This document shows positions 1-11,114 of a stretch of 64,000 nucleotides of DNA, one piece after another. The notes below the pieces were generated by a model. The model saw nothing but the letters and a program-made list of their open reading frames with translations. It was not told the origin of the DNA and searched no databases. Made by a program: the position numbers and the translations under genes. The stretch's first letter is position 1; the number at the start of each line of letters is the position of its first letter. This DNA comes from Bdellovibrio bacteriovorus str. Tiberius (GTDB lineage: Bacteria > Bdellovibrionota > Bdellovibrionia > Bdellovibrionales > Bdellovibrionaceae), in the NCBI RefSeq assembly GCF_000317895.1, contig NC_019567.1, positions 868,001-932,000 of the forward strand. Direction: 5' to 3'.

Positions 1-487
1 GCTTTTTGATCTGGGCTATATCCGCAGAATATTCACCGTGAAAGCGTTCTGATTTGCCAGCCAGTTTGACAGCGTCAGCAAAGGTGCGGGGAAGCAGGCG
101 GAAGAAAGTTTCAAGACGTTCTTCCTTTTCCGGATTAAAAACAAAGTTGGGCGGCAGCTGCCATAAGAAGACACCCAGCTTTTCGCGCAAGTGTAAAACT
201 CCCGACGCAAAGAAATTCGCCAGCGGAATTTCGACATTCTTCAAACGAGCGATATGAGTGATGTACTGCGGTCCCTTCACGGAAAAAACGAAATCATCCG
301 GAGTTTCAGAAAACCAGTGCAGATAGGTTGAAGGCTTTTGATAAGAATAGAACGAGCCATTGATTTCAATCGAAGACAGATGTCGGCTGGCAAAGAAAAG
401 TTCTTTCTTCTGGGGAAGATCCTGGGGATAAAAGGTGTTTCTCCACGGTGGATAGACCCAACCGGAGGTTCCGACTCTGTATTCCAT
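1..487 (-). CDS. DUF72 (YecE-like) family protein, 3' end outside window
   Basis: The N-terminal 162 residues of a DUF72 protein are present; the gene runs off the left edge. The start at 487 gives MEYRVGTSGWVYPPW, the usual opening of DUF72 TIM-barrel proteins (G-T-S-G-W), and an in-frame stop lies just upstream of it. Further on there is SSIEINGSFYS and FVFSVKGPQYITH, also typical of the family. The biochemical role of DUF72 is not established; a TIM-barrel enzyme or nucleic-acid-related role has been suggested. Cytosolic, with no signal peptide. I am confident of the family, not of the function. Confidence 0.8.
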   Translation of the reverse strand, partial: MEYRVGTSGWVYPPWRNTFYPQDLPQKKELFFASRHLSSIEINGSFYSYQKPSTYLHWFSETPDDFVFSVKGPQYITHIARLKNVEIPLANFFASGVLHLREKLGVFLWQLPPNFVFNPEKEERLETFFRLLPRTFADAVKLAGKSERFHGEYSADIAQIKK

Positions 488-665
488 GTATTCATCTTAG
501 TTTGCACAAAGTTGTTTTTCATTCGGAAGTTCTTCGCTTCTTCAATATACAAAAACCGCTAACCAAATTTAGTTGGATATTTTGATGGACGCTTCTTAAT
601 TGTATCGACGTTGACGGTTGCCACTGGACTTCATCAGACTGACTTCACAAAAAAAGGAGTTCTGT

Positions 666-971
666 ATGAAAACGATTCTGATGTTTTTGATCACGGCATC
701 CTCATTGACGGCGGGTGCGAAGTTTCTGGAAAGCCACTATGGGAAATTAAGAACCAGTGGGCATGTGCACAGCTGTTCTTTCCACAACAGCACGGGTGGA
801 ACACTTGATATGAAGTATGTCGTCTTTACGTTTGCTCCTCAGTCGGGCGACAGTGCTGACTATGATGTACAAGAACGTATTGATCAGGTGGTCGAGGCGG
901 GAGATACCGCCAGTGCCTCTGTTCGTGAAGTGCGCGGCCGTCCACTGTGGTGCCGCTTCCTTGCAAGGTAA
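666..971 (+). CDS. small secreted protein of unknown function
   Basis: This 101-residue protein is not recognised. The start at 666 is preceded by a good AAGGAG ribosome site, and translation begins with a clear signal peptide (MKTILMFLITASSLTAGA). The mature part is about 83 residues with two cysteines, one near the start (VHSC) and one near the end (LWC), which could form a single disulfide in the periplasm. This layout, an N-proximal and a C-proximal Cys, recurs in other small secreted proteins of the window (37390 and 37826). It stands alone, with a terminator directly after it. Confidence 0.65.
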   Translation: MKTILMFLITASSLTAGAKFLESHYGKLRTSGHVHSCSFHNSTGGTLDMKYVVFTFAPQSGDSADYDVQERIDQVVEAGDTASASVREVRGRPLWCRFLAR

Positions 972-978
972 AGTCCAG

Positions 979-1013
979 GGGCGGATCCCGTATAAAGGTC
1001 CGCCCATTTTGTT
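979..1013 (+). terminator. Rho-independent terminator
   Basis: The arms GGGCGGA (979-985) and TCCGCCC (999-1005) form a 7-bp GC-rich stem, extendable by further pairs towards the loop, followed by ATTTTGTT. It lies 8 bases after the stop of the small secreted protein gene. Confidence 0.75.
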
Positions 1014-1139
1014 AAAGTTCTATGTGAATTGAGGATCTTTGAATCTTTCTCTGGCTTCTTGGCAAATTACCGATGCAATGGTTCCCACGATTAGGGATCC
1101 ATAGTTATCTGTTGCGGGATTAACCAAAGGAGGTTCTTT

Positions 1140-1490
1140 ATGAGTTTCGGACATTTGTTTATTGGTTTTATTGTCACTGTGGCCGCGTGCACGACGTTCG
1201 CAAAGGGCGATGATCACTATTCGACCACAACAAAAGAGACAACGACAACCAAGGCCACAGATCAGGGTATGAACGAGTCGGATACGACTTTGACCCGTTC
1301 TATTCGTGAAAAGATCAACAGCGATGGCTCCATGTCGATGATGGGAAAAAACATCACCATCGTCAGTCAGAATGGTATGGTGACCCTAAAAGGAGCAGTG
1401 GCCTCTCAGGATGAAAAGAAAAAAATCAGCAGAATCGCGAATGAAATTTCCGGTAACAAAGTCTCTGACCAGATGACGGTTAAGAAATAG
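1140..1490 (+). CDS. BON-domain secreted protein
   Basis: A 116-residue protein with an N-terminal hydrophobic export segment (about residues 4-22), then a Thr/Lys-rich linker (TTTKETTTTKAT) and one BON domain over about residues 50-115 (LTRSIREKINSD, ITIVSQNGMVTLKGAV, ISRIANEISGNKV). BON domains, as in OsmY, are periplasmic and linked to envelope or osmotic stress, probably through lipid contact. A strong AAAGGAGG site precedes the start. The stop is 9 bases before the glycine-zipper gene, so the two are likely cotranscribed as an envelope-stress pair. Confidence 0.8.
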   Translation: MSFGHLFIGFIVTVAACTTFAKGDDHYSTTTKETTTTKATDQGMNESDTTLTRSIREKINSDGSMSMMGKNITIVSQNGMVTLKGAVASQDEKKKISRIANEISGNKVSDQMTVKK

Positions 1491-1499
1491 GGGGACCAT

Positions 1500-2063
1500 A
1501 TGGAAAAAGGTCATAATTCAGTATTTGGTATTTTTAGAAATCGTGCTCAACTGGAAAATTGCGTCAACCGCCTTAAAGCGGAAGACTTCCGTAACAGTGA
1601 CATCTCTGTTCTTATGCCGCAAAAATCCGAAACCCGGGAATTCGCACACGAAAAAGGAACTAAAGCACCTGAAGGTGCCAGCGTCGGTGCTGGGGCTGGA
1701 GCCGTGATCGGCGGCAGTCTGGGCTGGCTCGTCGGCGCAGGAGTGATTGCGACCATTCCGGCCTTGGGGCCTTTGGTGGCAGCAGGTCCGATCATGAGTG
1801 CATTGGCCGGTCTTGGTGTCGGCGGCGCTGTCGGTGGGCTGGGTGGGGCCCTGGTTGGTATCGGCATTCCTGAATACGAAGCCAAACGCTATGAAGGTTA
1901 TGTGAAAGAAGGGGGAATCCTGATTTCAGTTCACGTGGATGACGGGGACTGGGCGGACAAAGCCGAACGCATCCTTAAAGAATCCGGTGGGGAAGATATC
2001 TCCAAAGCGGGTGAAGTTCGCGGGGATAAATCATCTGGGCGCGATCTGCGTTCTCATCCATAG
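1500..2063 (+). CDS. general stress 17M-like / glycine-zipper protein
   Basis: A 187-residue protein. Residues 1-45 (SVFGIFRNRAQLENCVNRL, DISVLMP) look like the ferredoxin-like domain found in general stress protein 17M relatives. Residues about 65-125 are a Gly/Ala-rich hydrophobic glycine-zipper stretch (GAGAGAVIGGSLG and GLGVGGAVGGLGG), and the C-terminal part again resembles the 17M fold (YEGYVKEGGILISVHVDD). Such proteins are often annotated as low-temperature-induced or stress proteins; the function is unproven. It probably forms an operon with the BON protein gene upstream, and a terminator follows. Confidence 0.75.
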   Translation: MEKGHNSVFGIFRNRAQLENCVNRLKAEDFRNSDISVLMPQKSETREFAHEKGTKAPEGASVGAGAGAVIGGSLGWLVGAGVIATIPALGPLVAAGPIMSALAGLGVGGAVGGLGGALVGIGIPEYEAKRYEGYVKEGGILISVHVDDGDWADKAERILKESGGEDISKAGEVRGDKSSGRDLRSHP

Positions 2064-2079
2064 TAAGTTTTAATATCAC

Positions 2080-2106
2080 GCCCCGGTTTCTGGCCGGGGC
2101 TTTTTC
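2080..2106 (+). terminator. Rho-independent terminator
   Basis: GCCCCGG (2080-2086) pairs with CCGGGGC (2094-2100), followed by a T-run. It ends the BON/glycine-zipper operon and sits just before the convergent dehydrogenase gene. Confidence 0.85.
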
Positions 2107-2109
2107 TAT

Positions 2110-3132
2110 TTAGTGAATGGGGCCTTCATTGTTTCTTTCAGCCGCGCGCTGGGATGCCGAGGTAAGAAAAGACGGCGAAACAGAAGAGTGCGCATCCCTG
2201 CCTTCAACCGCATTGGCCTGACCTGGCCCTGGCATCACCATATTTGCCAAATACATCAAATCTGAAAACATATTCGGGAATCGCGCCTGCATGGTGGCGG
2301 CAATTTTTGTGGGTAGTGACAATATCAGTTCAGCATCACCACGCACACATGCATGGAAGATGCGCTGAGCGGCTGTATCTGCGCTGGTGCTTAGCAATGG
2401 CATAGAAGCCAGAATCGAAAACCAGGCGTATTCCTTTTGAACCTGACCTTTGAAGGTGGCGTGATCGATGGAACCTGTGCGCATGACATTGGGTGAAACT
2501 GTCGTCACGTAAATGCCCTTGGCAGCAAGTTCTGAATGCAAGCCGCGGGAGTATCCCACCAACGCGTGTTTCCCCACGCAGTAGGCGGCACGGTGGGGGA
2601 TCGGAATCAGGCCGCCAATCGAGGCGATGTTCACAATGCGGCTGCCTTTGTTCATGACGGGCAGGCAGTGTTCGATGAAGTGATAGGGACCCCAGAAGTG
2701 AACCGCCAACGAATCCTCATAGTCGGCTTCGGTGACATGCTCCAGTGGTGAGGAGGATATGATCCCGGCATTGTTCACAAGCACATCGACTTTACCGAAG
2801 GTGTGAACGACTTGAGCCACGGTTTGCTCCACGTCCAAGGGGATGCGGCAGTCACAAACGAAGGTGTGAACCAGCGCTTGAGGGCTGTCCAGCTGAAGGA
2901 TATTTTGCGCCCGGCGCAGTTCGTTGCCATCCCTTGCCGTCAAAGCCACGCTGGCCCCTGCACGGCAGAATTCTTTGGCAATCAAAAGCCCCAGCCCGCG
3001 CGAGCCTCCCGAGACCAGCACCACCGCACCCTTGAATGATCGCGATCTTATCTGGGTTCGGATTTTTCTAAGAAGCAGGGCTGAAACAAAACCTGTGGCG
3101 AAACCAGTGATAATTTTTTTTGTAAGGCTCAT
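2110..3132 (-). CDS. short-chain dehydrogenase/reductase with N-terminal hydrophobic segment
   Basis: A 340-residue SDR-family oxidoreductase. Residues 5-22 are hydrophobic and may anchor it to the membrane. The Rossmann signature is VSGGSRGLGLLIA (about residues 39-51), followed by NNAG, the catalytic Ser in NIASIGG and the YxxxK motif as YCVGK. The cofactor is NAD(P)H and the substrate is unknown. The C-terminal extension of about 80 residues is longer than in a minimal 250-residue SDR. The start at 3132 has an AAAAGGAG ribosome site. Transcribed alone, and convergent with the stress operon. Confidence 0.85.
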   Translation of the reverse strand: MSLTKKIITGFATGFVSALLLRKIRTQIRSRSFKGAVVLVSGGSRGLGLLIAKEFCRAGASVALTARDGNELRRAQNILQLDSPQALVHTFVCDCRIPLDVEQTVAQVVHTFGKVDVLVNNAGIISSSPLEHVTEADYEDSLAVHFWGPYHFIEHCLPVMNKGSRIVNIASIGGLIPIPHRAAYCVGKHALVGYSRGLHSELAAKGIYVTTVSPNVMRTGSIDHATFKGQVQKEYAWFSILASMPLLSTSADTAAQRIFHACVRGDAELILSLPTKIAATMQARFPNMFSDLMYLANMVMPGPGQANAVEGRDAHSSVSPSFLTSASQRAAERNNEGPIH

Positions 3133-3195
3133 ATGAGCTCCTTTTCTTCATCATAGGTGACGAAGGGGGGAGCTCAACGTGTAAGAATGCAGGGG

Positions 3196-5112
3196 CTAGT
3201 AGTAGTAAAGCAGGCGCGCTTCGCCACGCTGAACAGAGTTGGTTTCTTCGCCAGACAGACGCAGGCTTAAAGACTTGTTCACACTGAAGTTCACGCCCAG
3301 TGTGTTTTGACGATACTCGTGTTCAAAACCTTTATAATCGTAGCGATAATAGCTTTCAGCGAAAAGAGCAAACCAGTCACGATTCCAGCGGGCACTGACG
3401 GCAGGACCGGCACCGATCTTCCATGTGTCGCCGATAAAGTCAGGGCTGGTTTGACCTGTGGCACGCAACCACAGGCTGAGATCCAGATCGTTCCAATAGG
3501 ACTTTGTGATACCAGAGCCCCCGCTCAGTTCGGTCCAGCGGCAAAGTGTGGTGCAGCCATTTTCATAGCCACGTTCCACAGACACTTTCAGGCGCCACGA
3601 AAAGCCCTGATTGAATGCATCTACTGGTGCCAGAGAGATCACTTCGTACACGGTGGCTTTGTCCAGTGCGATTTCTTCATTGTCCGGATTAAAGCTGAAG
3701 CTGAAAGCTCCCATCGTGATCTCGGCAGTTGGTGGGTAACCTTTTTTCGGATCCAGCAAATCATGCAGGGATAGTTTTGTGTCGAGCAGATAGAAGCGGT
3801 CTGAATTCCATTCGCGGTATCCCAAACCCCAGCGTCGGGATCCTTGAGCATCGTGAGGAGCTTCATTCCAGGGAGCAGGCACGGTCAATGGTTCTGAAGC
3901 TCCACCCAGTTCCGCACGGGCCAGCAGAATGTCTTTTTTAAACAGGTAAGCCCCTTGTTTGCGCAGGATTTCTTTTGGATATCTGAAATCCAGATAGTCC
4001 ATGGCGGCATCCAGAGTGTCGCGCTTTTGCTGAGTTTCAAGGCCTGCAACCAACTGAGACAGGGATTCCGTTCTTGCGAACTGGCGGATGCGTTCTTGTT
4101 CAGCCGGGCCCAGCTTTTTGTAGCGGGTGTCGAAAGTCGCGCGGATCGAAGGGCGATAGTGAATGTTCTTAACCAGATCCTTCTGCTGATAAAGCGTTCC
4201 GACCGTGTCTGCCGGCATCACCTGGGATTTGAGGTCTTTGGTGAGTTCCAGCGACGGGCGGGCGGCTTCAAGCAAAGCCAGGATGCGGTAAGAACAGTTT
4301 TCTTTGAAATAGTGATAGTTGAATTCTGCACTGATCAGTTCCCAGATGTTGGCGACGATCAGCTGGACTTCTTCCGGGGTGAAGTTCAGGTCGTATTCCC
4401 ACAAATCGCGGGATTCAAAGTCATTGTATTCACGGACTTTGTAATAGTACGGATTGATATCAAAGGTTCCGGGCATCAGGCCAGAGACGCCGAGGAAAGA
4501 ATAGATAAATGGATTGTCAGAAACCTTTACCGCCGCATAACCCACGCCATAGTCAGACAGTTCGTAGCGTTCACCATCACGGGCCGAAGCACTTTTATTG
4601 ATGCGCAGGAAGGTATGCCCGAATGCAGAGGCAGGATTGTTCAGATAGTAAGACGAGAAGACATAGGTCAAAGACTGCGGCTGAAGAATTTCGATGAATC
4701 TTTCATAGCGTTCACAGGGAACGGAGGGCAGTTTTTGTCCGCTGATTTTTTCAAGCCAGAGCTTTCGGGCGGGGAATACACAGGCCGCGGATTCATTGAA
4801 CTGGCCATCTTTGGATTTGATTTTCTTTTCCGGATCCAGAAGGGCCGAGATGGTGGCCTGCAATTCCAGAGCGGGGTTGGTTTTTCCTTCAGGATGCAGG
4901 AAAAACGCGGGGTTTTCAGCCGGACTCGTGTAGCCGCCGAAAGTGTTCTTATCGTATTGCAGAAGTCGCAACCATTGAATGTTGTCGCCCCATTTTTCAG
5001 TGGAGGCGCGAGAGGACAGATCACCGGTTGCCAGAGCCAGTGAAGATATGGTCAGTGAAAAAAGCAAAAGCCCCATTTTCATGAGGCTTTTGTTGCAGAA
5101 ACTCAAAGTCAT
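3196..5112 (-). CDS. DUF4105 envelope protein with probable C-terminal beta-barrel-like region
   Basis: A 638-residue exported protein. The start at 5112 shares a base with the upstream stop (TAATG), giving MTLSFCNKS and then a signal segment (LLLFSLTISSLALA). The DUF4105 (Lnb N-terminal) region contains FGHTFLRI and, about 120 residues later, YFKENCSYRIL; these His and Cys residues fit a papain/NlpC-like catalytic pair. The last 200 residues alternate polar and hydrophobic residues and end in LLYYY, which looks like outer-membrane beta strands. It is translationally coupled to the DUF3015 gene. Its role is unknown; cell-wall or lipid amide hydrolysis is possible. Confidence 0.8.
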   Translation of the reverse strand: MTLSFCNKSLMKMGLLLFSLTISSLALATGDLSSRASTEKWGDNIQWLRLLQYDKNTFGGYTSPAENPAFFLHPEGKTNPALELQATISALLDPEKKIKSKDGQFNESAACVFPARKLWLEKISGQKLPSVPCERYERFIEILQPQSLTYVFSSYYLNNPASAFGHTFLRINKSASARDGERYELSDYGVGYAAVKVSDNPFIYSFLGVSGLMPGTFDINPYYYKVREYNDFESRDLWEYDLNFTPEEVQLIVANIWELISAEFNYHYFKENCSYRILALLEAARPSLELTKDLKSQVMPADTVGTLYQQKDLVKNIHYRPSIRATFDTRYKKLGPAEQERIRQFARTESLSQLVAGLETQQKRDTLDAAMDYLDFRYPKEILRKQGAYLFKKDILLARAELGGASEPLTVPAPWNEAPHDAQGSRRWGLGYREWNSDRFYLLDTKLSLHDLLDPKKGYPPTAEITMGAFSFSFNPDNEEIALDKATVYEVISLAPVDAFNQGFSWRLKVSVERGYENGCTTLCRWTELSGGSGITKSYWNDLDLSLWLRATGQTSPDFIGDTWKIGAGPAVSARWNRDWFALFAESYYRYDYKGFEHEYRQNTLGVNFSVNKSLSLRLSGEETNSVQRGEARLLYYY

Positions 5113-5561
5113 TAGCCTTGGCAAGATTGAGCCAAAGTAACGATTTTTTCAGAAGAGTTCACGCCTGGAGCGTAGATCTCTTTGTAGTTCTGTTGAAGAG
5201 TGCCGTTGAATTTGGAATCACAGCCCAACATGTTATTCAAAGTGGACAGAGTCTCACCTTGGCCACGAGCGATGTCGTTTTCCAAAGCAACAGAGTTGGA
5301 TTCGATGAAAGAGTTTACTTCAGCTTTGGCAAAAAGACCTTTACCGCAGTTGGAAGTACCGGAAGTGATACCGAAAGTTTGAACACCAGTACCGTTCAAA
5401 GTTGCAGCGATAACTTGCATCGCGCCTTCTTCGTTACCGAAAACCAAGGAACCCAGACCGCAACCTGCAACGCCATAAACGCCATTGCCTTTAAGACCGG
5501 AAGCAGCTTGTACAGATACAGCAGAACCCAAAACAGCCAGTGCTACGATGAATGATTTCAC
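5112..5561 (-). CDS. DUF3015 family secreted protein
   Basis: A 149-residue protein with a signal peptide (cleavage likely after VSVQA) and the DUF3015 hallmarks GVAGCGLGSLVFG, VIAATLNGTG and QTFGITSGTSNCGKG. Members of this family are small exported proteins of unknown function, common in delta- and gammaproteobacterial relatives. It is the first gene of a two-gene operon with the DUF4105 protein, overlapping it by one base. A good promoter lies about 50 bases upstream, and a ribosome site (AAAAAGGGGA) precedes the start. Confidence 0.85.
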   Translation of the reverse strand: MKSFIVALAVLGSAVSVQAASGLKGNGVYGVAGCGLGSLVFGNEEGAMQVIAATLNGTGVQTFGITSGTSNCGKGLFAKAEVNSFIESNSVALENDIARGQGETLSTLNNMLGCDSKFNGTLQQNYKEIYAPGVNSSEKIVTLAQSCQG

Positions 5562-5608
5562 GTAATCCCCTTTTTAAAACGCCCGACTTTATTGTCGAAG
5601 ACCTAAAA

Positions 5609-5637
5609 ATTATGAAAAACGAAGTGAGACTTGGCAA
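5609..5637 (-). promoter_or_regulatory. sigma-70-type promoter for the DUF3015-DUF4105 operon
   Basis: On the minus strand, TTGCCA (5637-5632) and CATAAT (5614-5609) are separated by exactly 17 bases, about 48 bases before the DUF3015 start. Confidence 0.65.
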
Positions 5638-5708
5638 GGACTCATCAGGTGCTGACAGATAAACTTGGTGTTATTGACCCTGAAGTCTGGGTTTGCTCAA
5701 AAAACAGG

Positions 5709-7803
<2,095 letters not shown>

Positions 7804-7819
7804 AACGGGCGGGGGATCC

Positions 7820-8650
7820 ATGAATCTGACACCTTTAAAAACGCATAAAACATTCCAGGGACTGACTCAGTTCTGGGAGCACGACTCTGCTGTGACTAAA
7901 ACCAAGATGAAGTTTTCAACTTTCATCCCCGAGGGTAAAGTCAAAGGCTGCGTGATCTGGCTTTCCGGTCTGACCTGCACGGATGAAAATTTCATCACCA
8001 AGGCGGGCGCGCAGAAATATCTGGCAGAGCACCAGTTGATGGTGATTTGTCCGGACACTTCGCCGCGTGGCTTGCAGCTTCCCGGAGAACATGACAGCTA
8101 TGACTTCGGTTCCGGCGCGGGCTTTTACGTGGATGCGACAGTGGATGGTTATAAAGACCACTACAAGATGTACAGTTATGTGAATGAAGAGCTTTATTCC
8201 CTGATTCAGAAACAGTTTGAAGTTTCTGCCGAGCACATTTCCATCATGGGGCATTCCATGGGTGGGCATGGCGCTTTGGTTTTGGGTCTGCGCAATCCAG
8301 GCAAGTATCGCTCTGTCTCGGCGTTTTCACCGATTGTGAATCCGATTCAGTGTCCGTGGGGGCAAAAAGCCTTCGCAGGATATCTGGGGAACGACGGCAG
8401 TACGTGGTCGCAGTACGATGCCACAGAATTGGTAAATAGTGGGGCCCGTCATCCGGCCAAAATCCTGATTGATCAAGGGACGCAAGATGAGTTTCTGCAA
8501 AAAGGCCAGTTGCTGACTCAAAACTTTGAAGGTGCCTGCAAAACTGCGGGGCAGCCTTACGAAGTGAACTATCGGGAGCAGTACGACCATAGCTATTACT
8601 TCATTGCGACTTTCGTTGAAAGTCACATCAAGTTTCACGCAAGCGTTTAA
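7820..8650 (+). CDS. fghA: S-formylglutathione hydrolase
   Basis: A 276-residue esterase of the alpha/beta hydrolase fold. It cleaves S-formylglutathione to formate and glutathione, the step after adhC. Seen are the oxyanion region LSGLTCTDENF, the nucleophile motif GHSMGGHGAL, and the late catalytic Asp and His (LIDQGTQDEF; YDHSYYF). Length and motifs match the FGH/esterase D family. The ATG at 7820 follows GGGGGAT. It is cotranscribed with adhC, and a strong terminator follows the stop, so the pair makes a complete two-step glutathione-dependent formaldehyde pathway. Confidence 0.95.
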   Translation: MNLTPLKTHKTFQGLTQFWEHDSAVTKTKMKFSTFIPEGKVKGCVIWLSGLTCTDENFITKAGAQKYLAEHQLMVICPDTSPRGLQLPGEHDSYDFGSGAGFYVDATVDGYKDHYKMYSYVNEELYSLIQKQFEVSAEHISIMGHSMGGHGALVLGLRNPGKYRSVSAFSPIVNPIQCPWGQKAFAGYLGNDGSTWSQYDATELVNSGARHPAKILIDQGTQDEFLQKGQLLTQNFEGACKTAGQPYEVNYREQYDHSYYFIATFVESHIKFHASV

Positions 8651-8653
8651 AGT

Positions 8654-8684
8654 AAAGAGGCCGGTTTCCCGGCCTCTTTTTTTT
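8654..8684 (+). terminator. Rho-independent terminator
   Basis: An 11-bp perfect stem, AAAGAGGCCGG (8654-8664) with CCGGCCTCTTT (8669-8679), a 4-base loop and a T-run. It lies between convergent fghA and the second alcohol dehydrogenase gene and can serve both strands. Confidence 0.9.
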
Positions 8685-8692
8685 CAGCTTTC

Positions 8693-9739
8693 TTAGATTT
8701 TTCCCATATCCAGAACGAATCGATAGCGCACGTCGCTTTTCAGCACTCGTTCATAAGCCACATTCACTTGTTCCGGAGAAATCAGCTCAATTTCCGGTGT
8801 GATGTTGTGTTTGCCGCAGAAATCGAGCATCTCTTGGGTTTCTTTGATCCCACCGATTGCAGATCCTGCAAAACTTCGACGCATCAGAATCAGCGGGAAG
8901 ACATTTACAGACAGCGGTTTGTCCGGAGCTCCGACTGACACCAAGGTGCCATCCAGTTTCAGCAAGCTGAAGTAATTTGCCATTTCAAGATCTGCGGAGG
9001 AAACCGTATTGATGATCAGATCAAAGTACAAAGCATTGTCTTTGAAAGCATCGGCATTTTTAGTCAGAATAAAACGATCTGCACCAAGTTTCAAAGTGTC
9101 GTCCTGTTTGCTTTCAGAGTGACTAAGAACTGTGACTTCCGCACCCATGGCTTTGGCCAGTTTCACACCCATGTGTCCAAGGCCGCCAAGTCCCATGATA
9201 GCCACTTTTTTGCCCGGGCCGGCCTTCCAGTGTGCCAGTGGCGAATACAGCGTGATTCCCGCACACAGCAGGGGAGCTGCTTTATCCAATGGCAATGAAT
9301 CAGGGATGCGCACGACGAAGCTTTCTTTGACGACAATCACGTCGGAGTATCCACCTTGAGTGATACCGGAACCGTCGCGTTCCATGGATCCGTAAGTCAA
9401 AGTTTGACCGTCCATGCAGTATTGTTCCAGATCCTGTTTGCAGTGGGCGCATTCGGCACAAGAATCCACCAGGCAGCCCACGCCGACATGATCGCCGACT
9501 TTATATTTGGTAACTTTGGGACCTACGGCGCGAACAACGCCGGCGATTTCGTGACCGGGAACCATGGGGAATTGGCCGGGGCCCCATTCGTCGCGAACCA
9601 TGTGAATGTCAGAGTGGCAAATGCCGCAGTATTTGATGTCGATAACAACGTCATGATCTTTAGGATCACGGCGCTCAAAAGAGTAAGGTTTCAGAGGTGC
9701 TTTGGAGGTGTGGGCCGCCATGCCTTTAGCCTGGATCAT
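8693..9739 (-). CDS. zinc-dependent NAD(P) alcohol dehydrogenase (YahK/cinnamyl-alcohol-dehydrogenase type)
   Basis: A 348-residue medium-chain dehydrogenase. The catalytic zinc site is CGICHSDIH with GHE ([10 protein letters not shown]), the structural-zinc cysteines are in [20 protein letters not shown], and the nucleotide motif is GLGGLGHMG. These are the features of the NADPH-dependent aldehyde reductase group (YahK, CAD, Adh6). It likely reduces aldehydes to alcohols, complementing the formaldehyde pathway next door, but it is on the opposite strand and separately transcribed. Start at 9739, [10 protein letters not shown]. Confidence 0.9.
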   Translation of the reverse strand: MIQAKGMAAHTSKAPLKPYSFERRDPKDHDVVIDIKYCGICHSDIHMVRDEWGPGQFPMVPGHEIAGVVRAVGPKVTKYKVGDHVGVGCLVDSCAECAHCKQDLEQYCMDGQTLTYGSMERDGSGITQGGYSDVIVVKESFVVRIPDSLPLDKAAPLLCAGITLYSPLAHWKAGPGKKVAIMGLGGLGHMGVKLAKAMGAEVTVLSHSESKQDDTLKLGADRFILTKNADAFKDNALYFDLIINTVSSADLEMANYFSLLKLDGTLVSVGAPDKPLSVNVFPLILMRRSFAGSAIGGIKETQEMLDFCGKHNITPEIELISPEQVNVAYERVLKSDVRYRFVLDMGKI

Positions 9740-9836
9740 AAGAGTTCCTTTGTTGGATGTTTCGGGATCAAACCAATACTACGGTACTGGCTGTCATTGA
9801 AAAACCATCTTCGGCTTTATGTGCTTTTAAGAATTA

Positions 9837-9867
9837 CTTAACAATTCCTGACATTTGTATTGTTAAG
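9837..9867. promoter_or_regulatory. perfect inverted repeat, operator candidate
   Basis: CTTAACAAT (9837-9845) and ATTGTTAAG (9859-9867) are exact reverse complements 13 bases apart, between two divergently transcribed genes. The arms are AT-rich with no T-run after them, so a protein-binding operator is more likely than a terminator. Confidence 0.45.
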
Positions 9868-9958
9868 ATTTGCTTAATAGCGCATGAAGAAAGGGTTCAT
9901 TCTCCTTTATAGTGAAATCGGCATATGATTTAGTAAGTTCAAGACAAGCTGGAGATTT

Positions 9959-11101
9959 ATGCGTCTATTTAAAACGGTCCTGATTGTACTGCTGGTGGGT
10001 TGTCTATTGGGTGTAGGAGGAATTGCGATGGTGGGTTGTTCTTCATTTGGATCTTTGCCTTCAAAAGAACAGGCAGAGGCTTATCAAAATTCTCCGAACT
10101 ATGACAAAGAAAGAAAAGTTTTTGTGAATCGTCGTCCACGTCTGGTGGAAGAAATGCGCAAGCGCACGATGAATTTCTCAACGACCAAGGAATTCCTGTT
10201 CGGCGGGGATGCGGAAAGAATTCCGACAGAGCATTTGCCAGAGGTCAAAACGGACTTTGCCAATTTCAATCAGGCTGGTGATGACTTCAAGGTGGTTTGG
10301 TTCGGGCATTCCAGCGTACTGATGAAGCTGGATGGAAAAAATGTTCTGATCGATCCGGTGCTTTCAACATCCACCGGACCTTTTGGATTTATGATGAAAC
10401 GATTCCAAAAGCCGGTGATTGAGCTTTCTGAATTGCCTGAAATTGATGTGATCATTGTGTCCCATGATCACTGGGATCATCTGGACATGGACTCAATCAA
10501 ATTCTTTAAAAACAAAGCCACACGTTTCGTGGTTCCGCTGGGGGTTGCCGCACACCTGACGGGCTGGGGCATTGAAGCCAGTCGGATCCAGGAATTGGAC
10601 TGGTGGCAGGGTGTGGAGATTGCCGGTATCAAGTTCACCGCAACACCGGCCCAGCATTTCTCTGGACGGGGTTTGACGAATCAGAACAAGTCCCTGTGGG
10701 CTTCATGGGTGATTAAAAGCTCCAAGCACAACATTTATTTCTGTGCGGACTCTGGTTATGACACTCACTTCAAGGATATTGGTGAAAAGATGGGGCCTTT
10801 TGATTTGGCCTTTATTGAAAATGGTCAGTACAACGAAAAGTGGCGCGAAGTCCACCTGTTGCCGGATGAATCCATTCAGGCCTTTAAGGATCTGAATGCG
10901 AAAAGATATTTCCCGATTCACTGGGGTATGTTCTCGTTGGCGTTGCATTCCTGGTCCGAGCCTATCGAAAAAATCTCGGCAGCGACGACTCGTGATGGGA
11001 TTTCTTTGGTTGCGCCACAGATCGGCGAGGTCGTGACGATCAACGATCAGTACGTGACTCAAACTTGGTGGAAGAAAAACAGCAACGCCAAGGCGGACTA
11101 A
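9959..11101 (+). CDS. MBL-fold metallo-hydrolase (NAPE-PLD/UlaG-like), exported or membrane-anchored
   Basis: A 380-residue protein. The N-terminus is a hydrophobic export or anchor segment, with AMVGCSS (about residues 22-28) as a possible lipobox. The metallo-beta-lactamase signature HDHWDHLD (SHDHWDHLDMDS) is complete, with later His residues in PAQHFSGRG and FPIHWGMF and an Asp in CADSGYD. This arrangement matches N-acyl-phosphatidylethanolamine-hydrolysing phospholipase D-like and UlaG-like hydrolases. The substrate is not known; phospholipid or lactone hydrolysis is possible. The LysR gene begins 13 bases after the stop. Confidence 0.85.
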   Translation: MRLFKTVLIVLLVGCLLGVGGIAMVGCSSFGSLPSKEQAEAYQNSPNYDKERKVFVNRRPRLVEEMRKRTMNFSTTKEFLFGGDAERIPTEHLPEVKTDFANFNQAGDDFKVVWFGHSSVLMKLDGKNVLIDPVLSTSTGPFGFMMKRFQKPVIELSELPEIDVIIVSHDHWDHLDMDSIKFFKNKATRFVVPLGVAAHLTGWGIEASRIQELDWWQGVEIAGIKFTATPAQHFSGRGLTNQNKSLWASWVIKSSKHNIYFCADSGYDTHFKDIGEKMGPFDLAFIENGQYNEKWREVHLLPDESIQAFKDLNAKRYFPIHWGMFSLALHSWSEPIEKISAATTRDGISLVAPQIGEVVTINDQYVTQTWWKKNSNAKAD

Positions 11102-11114
11102 AAAAGGGAGCCTT

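Noticed and set aside
3955-5043. Long open frame of 362 codons antisense to the DUF4105 gene
   Set aside because: It mirrors the coding bias of the opposite strand, lacks a ribosome site and family motifs, and the sense gene has clear domain motifs.
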